Positions 55,530-63,971 of a DNA stretch of 64,000 nt are shown here, piece after piece (the first letter of the stretch is position 1; every line of letters begins with the position of its first letter). The DNA is from Peribacillus frigoritolerans. Its GTDB lineage: Bacteria; Bacillota; Bacilli; Bacillales; DSM-1321. The DNA is taken from the NCBI RefSeq assembly GCF_001636405.1, contig NZ_KV440950.1:1697712-1761711 (forward strand), in the 5' to 3' direction. Below the pieces are notes generated by a model. It did not search any database. It was not told the DNA's origin and was given only the letters and a program-made list of their open reading frames with translations. Both the position numbers and the translations under genes were made by a program.

Positions 55530-56256
55530 AGACGTCTCCTATTCTTTCGATGGTAAGGAGAATATATTGGAGAATATGAATTTCCATGTGAATGATGGGG
55601 AATTTGTTACGATCCTTGGGCCATCGGGAAGCGGTAAAAGTACATTGTTCCACTTGATCGGCGGGATTTTGAAGCCTGATCATGGCATCATTTCATTGGA
55701 TGGTAAAAAGATAAATGGATTAAAGGGACATATCAGCTATATGCCTCAGCAGCCTTCCCTTTTACCTTGGAGAACGGTATTGGAAAATGTTTTGCTTGGA
55801 AGTGAACTTGCTGGGACCAGAGATAAAGAAAAGGCAAATAACCTTTTGATGAAAGCTGGTTTAGAAGAATACGATAAAGCATATCCGCATGAATTATCTG
55901 GAGGCATGAAGCAAAGGGCCGCATTCATTCGGAGTATCTTAAGTCCACAGGACTTGATGTGCCTGGACGAACCCTTTTCTGCCCTGGATGAACTGACAAG
56001 ATTGCAAATGCAACAATGGCTGTTGTCGGTTTGGGAAGAAAATCGGAGGTCGGTGCTTTTTGTCACTCACAGCATAGATGAAGCGGTTTTCCTATCAGAT
56101 AGAATTTATGTGTTATCAGCAAAACCGGCTGCTGTCATCAAAGAAGTGAAAGTTCCATTTTCAAGGCCAAGAAGAGAAGAACAGCTTCTTAGTGATGAAT
56201 TTATTCATTTGAAGAGAGAATTATATGCAGCACTCAAGCCAACTTTCACTACTTAA
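55513..56256 (+). CDS. thiZ: ABC transporter ATP-binding protein (ThiZ-like)
   Basis: 247 residues. ATG 55513 (MTLEIKDVSYSFDGK) inside the permease end, with AAGGAGGG about 10 nt upstream; the frame is open further upstream but overlaps the permease. Walker A GPSGSGKST, Q-loop MPQQPSLLPWRTV, signature LSGGMKQRAAFIRS, Walker B LMCLDEPFSALD, H-loop VTHSIDEA. Powers uptake by the ThiXY components. Confidence 0.9.
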   Translation: MTLEIKDVSYSFDGKENILENMNFHVNDGEFVTILGPSGSGKSTLFHLIGGILKPDHGIISLDGKKINGLKGHISYMPQQPSLLPWRTVLENVLLGSELAGTRDKEKANNLLMKAGLEEYDKAYPHELSGGMKQRAAFIRSILSPQDLMCLDEPFSALDELTRLQMQQWLLSVWEENRRSVLFVTHSIDEAVFLSDRIYVLSAKPAAVIKEVKVPFSRPRREEQLLSDEFIHLKRELYAALKPTFTT

Positions 56257-56274
56257 GTAAGGAGGCGATACCAT

Positions 56275-57045
56275 TTGAGAATCATCGACAGCCATATCCA
56301 TTTGGATAAGTATGATATTGATAAGCGGAAGCAGATCCTGAAAGACATGGAAAAGGTTCAGTTGGAATCCTTGCTGACTGTTTCCATGAATTTGGCTTCT
56401 TCGATTAACAATTATCAACTTTCACTTAAAGATTCACGAATTAAGCCTGCCTTTGGTTTTCATCCAGAGCAGCCCCTCCCGAGTAATGAAGAAGTGAATG
56501 AATTATTGAGTTGGATGCGGGAACATCGTCACGATATGGTTGCCATAGGCGAGGTTGGGCTGCCCTATTACTTAAGGCAGGAAAACCCCAATATTGATAA
56601 CTCAGCATATATAGTGATACTGGAGAGGTTCCTGGCCTTAGCTAAAGAGATTGAAAAGCCGGTTATCCTTCATGCCGTCCATGACGATGCACCTATCGTT
56701 TGCGACCTTTTGGACAAGCATCAAATCACAAGGGCACACTTTCATTGGTTTAAAGGCGATATCCGGATAGTTGAAAGAATGGCCAAAAAGGGCTACCGCA
56801 TTTCGATTACACCTGATGTATGTTATGAGAGGGAAATACAGGAATTAGTTTCGGCCTATCCACTTAAGCTGATGATGATAGAAACGGATGGACCATGGCC
56901 GTTTGAAGGGGTTTTCAATGGGGAATGGACCCATCCCGGCATGATGCATGAAAGTGTGCGTCAAATTGCTTCGATTAAAGGATTGCCGATTGAGGATGTC
57001 TATGAAGCCCTTTATCAAAATACGAAAGATTTTTATCATATATAA
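56275..57045 (+). CDS. TatD family metal-dependent hydrolase in the thiamine operon
   Basis: 256 residues, TTG start at 56275 after AAGGAGGCGATACCA. TatD/amidohydrolase barrel with DSHIHLDKYD, FGFHPEQP, AIGEVGLPYY, LHAVHDDAP, RAHFHWFKG, and the late Asp in MIETDGPWP. Last gene of the TPP-riboswitch operon, 18 nt after the ATPase. TatD proteins are usually DNases, but operon context suggests processing of the imported pyrimidine, e.g. deformylation (inference). Confidence 0.85.
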   Translation: MRIIDSHIHLDKYDIDKRKQILKDMEKVQLESLLTVSMNLASSINNYQLSLKDSRIKPAFGFHPEQPLPSNEEVNELLSWMREHRHDMVAIGEVGLPYYLRQENPNIDNSAYIVILERFLALAKEIEKPVILHAVHDDAPIVCDLLDKHQITRAHFHWFKGDIRIVERMAKKGYRISITPDVCYEREIQELVSAYPLKLMMIETDGPWPFEGVFNGEWTHPGMMHESVRQIASIKGLPIEDVYEALYQNTKDFYHI

Positions 57046-57077
57046 AGGTACCGGTTATCATATCCGGTACCTTTTTT
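57044..57077 (+). terminator. Terminator of the thiamine operon
   Basis: AAAGGTACCGG / CCGGTACCTTT perfect 11-bp stem and T6. The downstream MITE target duplication begins in this T-run. Confidence 0.92.
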
Positions 57078-57082
57078 CGTTT

Positions 57083-57301
57083 GGCTCTTTTCGTAAAGAT
57101 TGTTGTTTTTAAAACGAAACTATTTAAGGTTGATTGGAGCGGAAGTGCGAGACTCCTGCGGGAGCAGCGGGAGAGGTGAGACCCCACAGGCGTTTACGCC
57201 GAGGAGGCTCACCGCCCGCCCCGCGGAAAGCGAGCATCTGGAGTGGAAATCAACCACAACTCACTACCTGGTAAATAGCAACAAATTATGTGAAAACAGC
57301 C
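57083..57301 (+). mobile_element. 219-bp MITE with 8-bp target duplication, copy D
   Basis: Ends GGCTCTTTTC ... GAAAACAGCC. Perfect flanking 8-bp repeats TTTCGTTT at 57075-57082 and 57302-57309. The core 57129-57254 is a GTTGATT-family repeat that can fold by GCGAGACTCCTGC / GCAGG-type pairings. About 98% identical to the inverted copy at 46143-46361. Inserted between the thiamine-operon terminator and the end of nadK; the right target repeat overlaps the last two bases of the nadK stop codon, leaving the gene intact. Confidence 0.92.
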
Positions 57302-57307
57302 TTTCGT

Positions 57308-58111
57308 TTAAAGAAAGGTCCTTTTAACCTTTTCCCAAAAGGAATTGTCTTTTAGCTTAACGGTCTTGATGACCTTACCGCTTAACCGGACCTTTACCTT
57401 TTCGACATGATTGATGCTTAACGCTTCATTGTCCATTCCGACGATCGGATAGCTTGGTCCGTTTTGTTCAAGGTGGACGGTCAACGTCTTAGCACCGCTT
57501 AAGATGAATGAGGAGCCTAGGGTCCGATAGGTATTATTATTGACGGAAGCAAGCTCGCTCACTTGGAAGCAAGGGAGAAGGGGATCGACAACGGCCCCAT
57601 TGACCGATTTATTATAGGCGGTGCTTCCGGTCGGAGTCGCAATGATGATCCCGTCCCCGCGAAAAGTTTCAAAATGGAGTTGATCAATGAAAATATCCAT
57701 GATGAACGTTTTGGTGATCGAAGAGCGGATACTGAGTTCATTAAGGGCATAGAAGGAGGGCTGATCGTCCAATTGGATAGAGATGGTTGGATATTTGCGC
57801 ACCTCGATTTGCTCCCTTGTCATGGCATCAATCATTTTATCACTGTCTTCCAAGTGGAAATCGCAATACATATTCAAGTTACCTGTCGTGGAAATGCCCG
57901 CATATAAACAGTCATCCCTGAACCCGGTTTTACGGGCTGCCTGCAGGAATGTGCCGTCATCACCGATGCTTACGATGATGTTCGCTTTTGTGAAATCCTG
58001 GATGACTTCATACGAATGTTGCTTCGCCAAGTCTGATAAGTATTCAACCTTGCTGAGCATCTCTGCATTCGGTGCATGGAAAAAATAAATATTCCTTCGA
58101 TTGTTCATCAT
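57308..58111 (-). CDS. ppnKB: NAD kinase (NadK2/YtdI)
   Basis: 267 residues, same length as B. subtilis YtdI. Makes NADP from NAD and ATP. SIGDDGTFLQAAR is the GxDG catalytic loop (Asp-Asp-Gly here rather than the usual Gly-Asp-Gly), then GISTTGNLNMYCDF, NELSIRSS and ATPTGSTAYNKS. Starts MMNNRRN; either Met is usable, with AGGGGGG upstream. The stop codon abuts the MITE target duplication. Confidence 0.92.
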   Translation of the reverse strand: MMNNRRNIYFFHAPNAEMLSKVEYLSDLAKQHSYEVIQDFTKANIIVSIGDDGTFLQAARKTGFRDDCLYAGISTTGNLNMYCDFHLEDSDKMIDAMTREQIEVRKYPTISIQLDDQPSFYALNELSIRSSITKTFIMDIFIDQLHFETFRGDGIIIATPTGSTAYNKSVNGAVVDPLLPCFQVSELASVNNNTYRTLGSSFILSGAKTLTVHLEQNGPSYPIVGMDNEALSINHVEKVKVRLSGKVIKTVKLKDNSFWEKVKRTFL

Positions 58112-58314
58112 GTTCCCCCCTAGTATGTATGGTAATGAAAGGGCTTTCTATATCCTGGTGACGATAAATGCAATTTGTGCAAAGTGGACCAATTCATTTC
58201 CAATTTGAGGATTCTTTGCTACAATTTTATATGTCTTAGTTTATCATGGAATGAAACATTTTTGTTATTAGTTCGTATGGTAAGAAGGATACATATATTT
58301 AAGGGGGAAAACAG

Positions 58315-59316
58315 ATGAATGGAAAGCGTTGGGCTGCACTTGGAATCGCAGCCGTTTTATTTTTTGTTTCTATTGCTGTAGGGGCGGCCACTACTCTATT
58401 TACAGCGGATACGGAAAATATCATTGATGAATTATTTGCTTCCGAAAGTGCATTTTACGAGGAAGTCATAGAAGGCGAGGATTACTCTAATGTTATTGCC
58501 GTATTTGATGTAGAGGGCACGATTCAAGATACAGGGGAAGCCTCATTACTTAGTTCAACAACATATAATCACCGTGCCTTCATGGATAAGCTGAAGATGG
58601 CAGAGGAAAATGATGATATCAAAGGAATCATCCTTCGGGTGAATTCTCCAGGCGGCGGTGTCGTCGAAAGTGCAGAGATTCATGAAAAGATCCTTGATAT
58701 CAAGAAAGTGAAAAAACCTGTTTATGTATCAATGGGGTCTATGGCTGCTTCAGGCGGATATTATATTTCTGCACCAGCCGATAAGATTTATGCCAGCCCA
58801 GAAACGATGACCGGTTCACTTGGAGTCATCATGCAGGGTTATAATTACGAGAAATTGGCCAAGAAGTATGGTGTTGAGTTCCAAACCATTAAAAGCGGAC
58901 CACACAAAGATATTATGAGTCCAACCCGGGAAATGACTGGTGAAGAACGTGAAATACTCCAAGACATGATCGATAATTCTTATGATCAATTTGTGAAAAT
59001 CATTGCAGACGGCCGCGGTATGACTGAGAAGGAAGTAAGGGAAATTGCCGATGGACGCATTTATGATGGACGCCAGGCTAAAGAAAACCATCTTATCGAT
59101 GATTTCGGCCATTTGGATGATGTAATTGCCGCTATGAAAACGGATATCGGTAAAAAGGATGCTCAAGTTATCCGTTATACAGATGAAGCAGGTTTCGGTT
59201 CATTATTCAGTATGGGTGCGCAAAAAATGTTGGGAAATGATGTGGAAACGGCAGTCTTGACAAAAATCCTTTCCTCTTCAAATTCTCCACGCTTAATGTA
59301 TTTGTATGCGGAATAG
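58315..59316 (+). CDS. sppA: Signal peptide peptidase SppA
   Basis: 333 residues, S49 serine peptidase anchored by an N-terminal helix (residues ~7-29) with the catalytic domain outside. Catalytic Ser146 in GSMAASGGYYIS and Lys198 in KSGPHKD, matching the Ser/Lys dyad of B. subtilis SppA. Degrades leftover signal peptides and is linked to resistance to antimicrobial peptides. AAGGGGG precedes ATG 58315. 12 nt before yteJ, same operon. Confidence 0.95.
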   Translation: MNGKRWAALGIAAVLFFVSIAVGAATTLFTADTENIIDELFASESAFYEEVIEGEDYSNVIAVFDVEGTIQDTGEASLLSSTTYNHRAFMDKLKMAEENDDIKGIILRVNSPGGGVVESAEIHEKILDIKKVKKPVYVSMGSMAASGGYYISAPADKIYASPETMTGSLGVIMQGYNYEKLAKKYGVEFQTIKSGPHKDIMSPTREMTGEEREILQDMIDNSYDQFVKIIADGRGMTEKEVREIADGRIYDGRQAKENHLIDDFGHLDDVIAAMKTDIGKKDAQVIRYTDEAGFGSLFSMGAQKMLGNDVETAVLTKILSSSNSPRLMYLYAE

Positions 59317-59328
59317 GGGGGCTGAAGG

Positions 59329-59868
59329 ATGACGGAACGAAATGAAAACAATGAACAAATCGCTTCATCCAATCTAATGGCAGATCAAGAGGTTCCCGTT
59401 CAGCAGGAATTTACACCAGCCAAAAAGGTCGTGGATGATGACGAAGTCAAGAAAGTGCATTTTGCTGGTTTTTGGATGAGGTTTTGGGCCTATTTAGCGG
59501 ATCTATTGGTTATTGGAAGCTTGAACCGGATTTTGATTCATCCCATCTTTAAATTTTATGAAGGGACAGATGACCTTTGGTTCTCCGCAGAGGGCTTCTT
59601 AACGGGGGTCGTATTCTTCCTATACTTTGTTTTGATGACCAAATTCTGGAATCAAACCCTAGGAAAGATGATTTTTGGACTGAAAGTCGTTGCCTTGAAG
59701 GAAGGGAAAAAAACCATTTCATGGGGTACGATATTGTTCAGGGAGCTGATTGGCCGCTATATTTCAAAAGTAACCTGGATTGGCTATCTCTTGGCAGGCC
59801 TATTACCGAAGAAACAGGCTTTGCATGATGTCTTTGCAGACACGGGCGTTGTGTTGATCAGAAGATGA
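59329..59868 (+). CDS. yteJ: RDD family membrane protein YteJ
   Basis: 179 residues: ~45-residue charged N-terminus, then an RDD domain with three to four hydrophobic segments (FAGFWMRFWAYLADLLVIGSLN carries the Arg and Asp landmarks). In B. subtilis YteJ inhibits SppA, which fits the 12-nt spacing and shared operon. Ends in LHDVFADTGVVLIRR, the usual RDD end. Start ATG 59329 with GGGGGGCTGAAGG. Confidence 0.9.
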   Translation: MTERNENNEQIASSNLMADQEVPVQQEFTPAKKVVDDDEVKKVHFAGFWMRFWAYLADLLVIGSLNRILIHPIFKFYEGTDDLWFSAEGFLTGVVFFLYFVLMTKFWNQTLGKMIFGLKVVALKEGKKTISWGTILFRELIGRYISKVTWIGYLLAGLLPKKQALHDVFADTGVVLIRR

Positions 59869-59886
59869 TTTTTTCCATTCATAAAT

Positions 59887-59929
59887 CTGTAAGAGCGTGA
59901 ATTTCGCTTTTGCAGGTTTATTTTTTTTG
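59887..59929 (+). terminator. Terminator after sppA-yteJ
   Basis: CTGTAAGAGCG / CGCTTTTGCAG 11-bp stem (two G-U pairs) followed by a T-rich tract of about 12. Confidence 0.75.
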
Positions 59930-59967
59930 CATATGCCGATAATGATAGGCTGAAGGGGTGTGGGTGC

Positions 59968-60660
59968 ATGAAGTGGCTTTTGTTGATTATAGGTATCCTC
60001 ATTTTGGTGCTGCTTATTGTTGTTTTCACTAAAGTAAAACTGTCCATCGACTACAAACGTGTCCAGACGAATGACTTAATACATATTAAATTATCAGCTT
60101 GGTACGGGCTTTTTCACTATACATTCAAGGTTCCGGTCATGAAATTGGAAGATGACTTGGTAACCGTAGCAGTAAAGGAAGAGCAAGAAATGAACGGAAA
60201 AATAAATAAGGAAGAAAAGAAAAAAATCACGGCCGAAGATTTGCGTGACGGATTCGCAGACATACTGGAAATGCTTCAGCATATAATCGGATTCCATAAG
60301 ATCGTCCGTCAATTCGCTGGGAAAGTCCAAGTCAAAAAATTCACCTGGCATAGTGAGGTCGGTACTAAAAACGCTGCACACACCGGTGTTTTAACTGGTG
60401 CATGCTGGGCACTTAAAGGTTCAATCATCGGTTTGCTGACAACCTATTTCAACTTTCGGATCATGCCCTCCTATTCCATTTCACCCGACTTTCAGAGATG
60501 GCAGGCAAACACGTCGATTTCCTGCATATTACAATTCAGAATCGGGCAGGCTATGGTGACTGGAATAAAACTGCTTCGTTATTGGAAAGGCGGAAAGCCG
60601 CATTTCAAGTCGAGGAAATTAGCGAAGCTATCAGGTGATTCCAATAAACAATCGTTCTAG
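59968..60660 (+). CDS. ytfI: YtfI, DUF2953 protein
   Basis: 230 residues. One N-terminal membrane helix (residues ~2-20) and a DUF2953 domain (SAWYGLFHYTFKVP; the conserved WHSEVGTKNAAHTGVLTGACWALKG region near 128-152). Function unknown; in Bacillus it precedes ytfJ and is expressed in the forespore. AAGGGGTG precedes ATG 59968. 16 nt before ytfJ. Confidence 0.9.
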   Translation: MKWLLLIIGILILVLLIVVFTKVKLSIDYKRVQTNDLIHIKLSAWYGLFHYTFKVPVMKLEDDLVTVAVKEEQEMNGKINKEEKKKITAEDLRDGFADILEMLQHIIGFHKIVRQFAGKVQVKKFTWHSEVGTKNAAHTGVLTGACWALKGSIIGLLTTYFNFRIMPSYSISPDFQRWQANTSISCILQFRIGQAMVTGIKLLRYWKGGKPHFKSRKLAKLSGDSNKQSF

Positions 60661-60676
60661 AGTGGAGGGAATTTAA

Positions 60677-61177
60677 ATGTCAGATCATCCGATTCAAGGT
60701 TTAATGAAAGAAGCGATGGAAAATCTTAAAGAAATGGTCGATGTGAACACGATCATTGGGGATCCGGTAGAAACACCGGATGGAAGTGTCATTTTAACTG
60801 TATCCAAAGTGGGGTTTGGTTTTGCAGCCGGTGGCAGCGAATTTGTGATGGATGGAAACCATCAAGGACAGCAAGGCGGTTCCAAGCAGCCTTTTGGCGG
60901 CGGTAGCGGCGGTGGAGTCTCCATAACGCCAATTGCATTTTTGATTGTCGGTTCCCATGGAGTGAAAATGATTCATCTCGATGAAGGGACGCACCTTCTA
61001 GAAAAAATGATGGATTTAGCTCCTCAAGTCGTCGATAAGATTCAGTCCATGCTATCCAAGAAAGACAATAATCAAAAGCAAGGCAATAATCAAAACCAAG
61101 GAAATAATCAATACCAAGGCAGCAGTCAACCATCTGGAAACAGGTACCAAGAACCTAAACAGGATATAGACTTCTAA
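60677..61177 (+). CDS. ytfJ: GerW family sporulation protein YtfJ
   Basis: 166 residues. GerW/YtfJ core: HPIQGLMKEAMENLKEMVDVNTIIGDPVETPDG, VSKVGFGFAAGGSEF, GGGSGGGVSITPIAFLI. The C-terminal ~40 residues are an Asn/Gln-rich tail of near-repeats (NNQKQGNNQNQGNNQYQG). Spore protein involved in germination. GGAGGGAA precedes ATG 60677. Confidence 0.93.
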   Translation: MSDHPIQGLMKEAMENLKEMVDVNTIIGDPVETPDGSVILTVSKVGFGFAAGGSEFVMDGNHQGQQGGSKQPFGGGSGGGVSITPIAFLIVGSHGVKMIHLDEGTHLLEKMMDLAPQVVDKIQSMLSKKDNNQKQGNNQNQGNNQYQGSSQPSGNRYQEPKQDIDF

Positions 61178-61182
61178 TTGCG

Positions 61183-61210
61183 ACTCGGCATCCGCCGAGT
61201 TTTTCTTTTT
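61183..61210 (+). terminator. Terminator after ytfIJ
   Basis: ACTCGGC / GCCGAGT hairpin with ATCC loop and T-rich tail. Confidence 0.9.
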
Positions 61211-61356
61211 GCTGCATTCTTCCACTACACAAAAAAAGCTCGGATGCAGAACTTGTACAAGCACCATTCACATTTCCTGATTCAATTAATTGCAAAATTC
61301 CGGCAAAACAAATATTATTATGCTTGTACATATAGCAGAAAAGGGAGGAATTATTA

Positions 61357-61857
61357 ATGGCTTCAGTTACATTTAAAAACAACCCGATCACTTTAGTGGG
61401 ACAAGAACTAAAAGTTGGGGACAAAGCACCTGATTTTACAGTATTGGCTAATGACTTATCACCGGTTACTTTAAGCGACTCCAAAGGTTCTGTCCGCATT
61501 ATCAGCGTTGTTCCATCCGTGGATACAGGCGTATGTGATGCACAGACACGTAAATTCAATGAAGAAGCGGCAAAATTGGATAATGTGAAAGTACTGACGA
61601 TCAGTAACGACCTTCCTTTCGCGCAAAAACGCTGGTGTGCTGCCAGCGGCTTGGACAATGTTCAAGTTCTTTCCGATCACCGTGACCTTTCATTCGGTGA
61701 AGCATATGGTGTCGTCATGCAAGAACTTCGTCTATTGGCTCGCTCTGTATTCGTTGTGAACAGCTCTGATGAAATCACATATGTGGAATATGTGAGTGAA
61801 GGTACCAACCATCCAAATTACGAAGGTGCAATCGAAGCGGCGAAAGCGGCAAAATAA
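61357..61857 (+). CDS. tpx: Thiol peroxidase
   Basis: 166 residues, atypical 2-Cys peroxiredoxin. Peroxidatic Cys60 in [13 protein letters not shown] and resolving Cys94 in [12 protein letters not shown], the standard numbering. Reduces hydroperoxides with thioredoxin in the cytoplasm. AAGGGAGGAATT precedes ATG 61357. Monocistronic, with a strong terminator. Confidence 0.97.
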   Translation: MASVTFKNNPITLVGQELKVGDKAPDFTVLANDLSPVTLSDSKGSVRIISVVPSVDTGVCDAQTRKFNEEAAKLDNVKVLTISNDLPFAQKRWCAASGLDNVQVLSDHRDLSFGEAYGVVMQELRLLARSVFVVNSSDEITYVEYVSEGTNHPNYEGAIEAAKAAK

Positions 61858-61870
61858 GATGCGAATTTAA

Positions 61871-61900
61871 GAAACCGGGCGCAATATGCCCGGTTTTTTG
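61871..61900 (+). terminator. Terminator after tpx
   Basis: AAACCGGGC / GCCCGGTTT hairpin with T6. Confidence 0.92.
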
Positions 61901-62041
61901 TTTAAATGTTGATTTTCTTGTTGGTAAACACATGACGTTGAAGTGGACAGGTCCTTTTTAGGATTTAATGTTCATTGGAAAGTTGTCGATCGATACATTT
62001 CATTTCAATTGAAGGGTATCATTTATTATATCTGGATTCAG

Positions 62042-62353
62042 TTAAGGCTCGAAAGTCGGACCATTTTGTGGTAAAACAACCTTGCCAGACCATTCCTGAC
62101 CATTAGGTGTTCCAACTCTTATGTCAATTTCATTAGGCCACGATGGCACTTGTCTTGGTCCTGGGAAAAACCCCGCTTGTTGCCCTGCTCGAAATCCTTC
62201 TCGATATCCTTGTCGATACCCTTGACGAAATCCTTGACGAAAACCTTGTTGAAACCCCTGCTGTTGCCTGTTAAATTCATCTGCTGACTGAATATCATGT
62301 TGCTGATTTATCGGATTAACCTGCCCATGATAGTTTTGATATTGATTATCCAT
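62042..62353 (-). CDS. Gln/Gly/Arg-repeat small protein of unknown function
   Basis: 103 residues: Gln/Asn-rich N-terminus, then a run of four-residue repeats at ~34-61 (QGFQ, QGFR, QGFR, QGYR, QGYR, EGFR, AGQQ, AGFF), then a Pro/Trp/Gly region with PSWPNEIDIRVGTPNG. Good ribosome-binding site (GAGGTGGTGATC) before ATG 62353. No signal peptide. The repeat period is exactly 12 nt at DNA level, so slippage may vary its length. Family not recognised; a spore-coat-type protein is possible. Confidence 0.7.
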   Translation of the reverse strand: MDNQYQNYHGQVNPINQQHDIQSADEFNRQQQGFQQGFRQGFRQGYRQGYREGFRAGQQAGFFPGPRQVPSWPNEIDIRVGTPNGQEWSGKVVLPQNGPTFEP

Positions 62354-62446
62354 ATATGATCACCACCTCATGCATCGTATTCTGTTTGGGCCTTCATTGA
62401 GCCTATCCAAGTAATAAAAAAATGCAGGGCAACAAAACAACCCGTT

Positions 62447-62866
62447 TTAGACAAAAGGTTTTCTATCTAAATTTCAAAAAACAAAGTTGATTGGAACGTA
62501 AGGTACGAGACTCCTGCTGGGAAAAGCGTGTCCAGGGGAGACCCCGCAGGCGCAAGCCGAGGGCAGGCCGTCCGCGGAAAGCGAGTGCCTGAAGCGGAAA
62601 TCAACTCCCCCAAGAATAATACATGGATCGGGGTGTGGCCGGGCCTAGCCACTTTCTTAGACAAAAGGGTTTCTATCTAAATTTCAAAAAACAACGTTGA
62701 TTGGAACGTAAGGTACGAGCCTCCTGCGGGAAAAGCGTGTCTAGGGGAGACCCCGCAGGCGTAAGCCGAGGAGGCTTCCCGACCGCCCGCGGAAAGCGAG
62801 TGCCTGAAGTGGAAATCAACGTCCCAATGGTTAAAATTTTGAAATGGGAGTGGGCGCGAGAGTTTC
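62447..62866 (+). repeat. Tandem 210-bp duplication carrying GTTGATT copies E and F
   Basis: Two direct units begin TTAGACAAAAGG (62447 and 62657) and continue TTTCTATCTAAATTTCAAAAAACAA into a GTTGATT core: copy E 62486-62605 and copy F 62696-62820. The right flanks of the cores have diverged. Copy F is the cleaner and shows CCTGCGGG / CCCGCAGG and AGCCTCC / GGAGGCT stem pairs. The tracts 62354-62446 and 62867-62984 hold no gene. Confidence 0.85.
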
Positions 62867-62984
62867 TTATCAAACGGAAAACGGTACGTTAAATAATCGA
62901 AGAATGATGAGCAGGACGTACGGCTTGTATCTCTTTCTTCTTACCTTTAAAATAGGGACAGAAGCAAACAGGAGGAATTAATAA

Positions 62985-63971
62985 GTGAAGTCTACCCCAG
63001 TTGAACAATTATTTTATGAATTTGATGAAACAGCTCAAATATTGCAAAGTGAACTATCATGTACGTATCTGGACGCCTTGGGCGAAACGGGCGAGAATTT
63101 CTTCCAAGGGAAAGTCCTGCAGGATGAAATCAGTGAAGTATCGAAGAAAAGGTTAGCGAAGCATTATGCAGATTTTTCACCAGAGAAATATGAGAAGGAA
63201 GCAATCCGTAAAGCGTATCAGCTTGCCATTTTAAAAGGCATGCAGCAGAGCGTTCAGCCGAATCATCATATGACTCCTGATGCAGTCGGCATGTTCGTCA
63301 GTTATTTAGTCGGTAAATTCACCAAGGACCAAAAAGAGATAGTCATGCTCGATCCAGCCATTGGGACGGGGAACTTACTATTTGCGATCATGAATCAACT
63401 TACTGATAAAAACATCGCTTCATATGGTGTCGAGATTGATGAAACCTTGATCAGGCTTGCTTATGCCGGTGCCAACCTGCAAGAACATCCGCTGGAATTT
63501 TTCAATCAGGACAGCTTGGAGCCACTTTTCATCGATCCTTCAGATGTTGTGGTCAGTGATTTGCCGATTGGTTATTACCCGAATGATGTGCGTGCAGCTG
63601 AATATGAATTGAAGGCCGACAAGGGGCATTCGTATGCACATCATTTGTTTATTGAACAAGGTGTTAAACACGCGAAGGATGGCGGACACCTATTCTTCAT
63701 TGTCCCGAATAACCTGTTCGTCTCGGAGGAAGCTCCGAAACTCAATGATTTCCTGAAGAAGCATACACATATCCAAGGGATGGTGCAACTGCCGCTTTCC
63801 ATGTTCAAGAATGAATCGGCTGCCAAAAGCATCCTGATCCTTCAAAAGAAAAAAGAGGGTATCGAAGCTCCGAAGAAGGCATTGCTTGTACAACTTCCGA
63901 AGTTGTCGGATTTCGAAGCGACAAGGTCTGTCATGCAACAGATGGATGATTGGTTTAAAGAGGAAAAATAA
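62985..63971 (+). CDS. ytxK: Class I SAM-dependent methyltransferase YtxK
   Basis: 328 residues, GTG start 8 nt after GGAGGAAT. N-terminal helical region, then an N6-adenine-methylase-like Rossmann domain: SAM loop MLDPAIGTGNLLFAIM near 124, and VVSDLPIGYYPND where DNA methylases have (N/D)PPY. The changed catalytic motif (DLPI) leaves the methyl acceptor uncertain. In B. subtilis ytxK lies between tpx and ackA, as the order here suggests. Complete; the last 29 nt of the window show no further gene. Confidence 0.9.
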   Translation: MKSTPVEQLFYEFDETAQILQSELSCTYLDALGETGENFFQGKVLQDEISEVSKKRLAKHYADFSPEKYEKEAIRKAYQLAILKGMQQSVQPNHHMTPDAVGMFVSYLVGKFTKDQKEIVMLDPAIGTGNLLFAIMNQLTDKNIASYGVEIDETLIRLAYAGANLQEHPLEFFNQDSLEPLFIDPSDVVVSDLPIGYYPNDVRAAEYELKADKGHSYAHHLFIEQGVKHAKDGGHLFFIVPNNLFVSEEAPKLNDFLKKHTHIQGMVQLPLSMFKNESAAKSILILQKKKEGIEAPKKALLVQLPKLSDFEATRSVMQQMDDWFKEEK

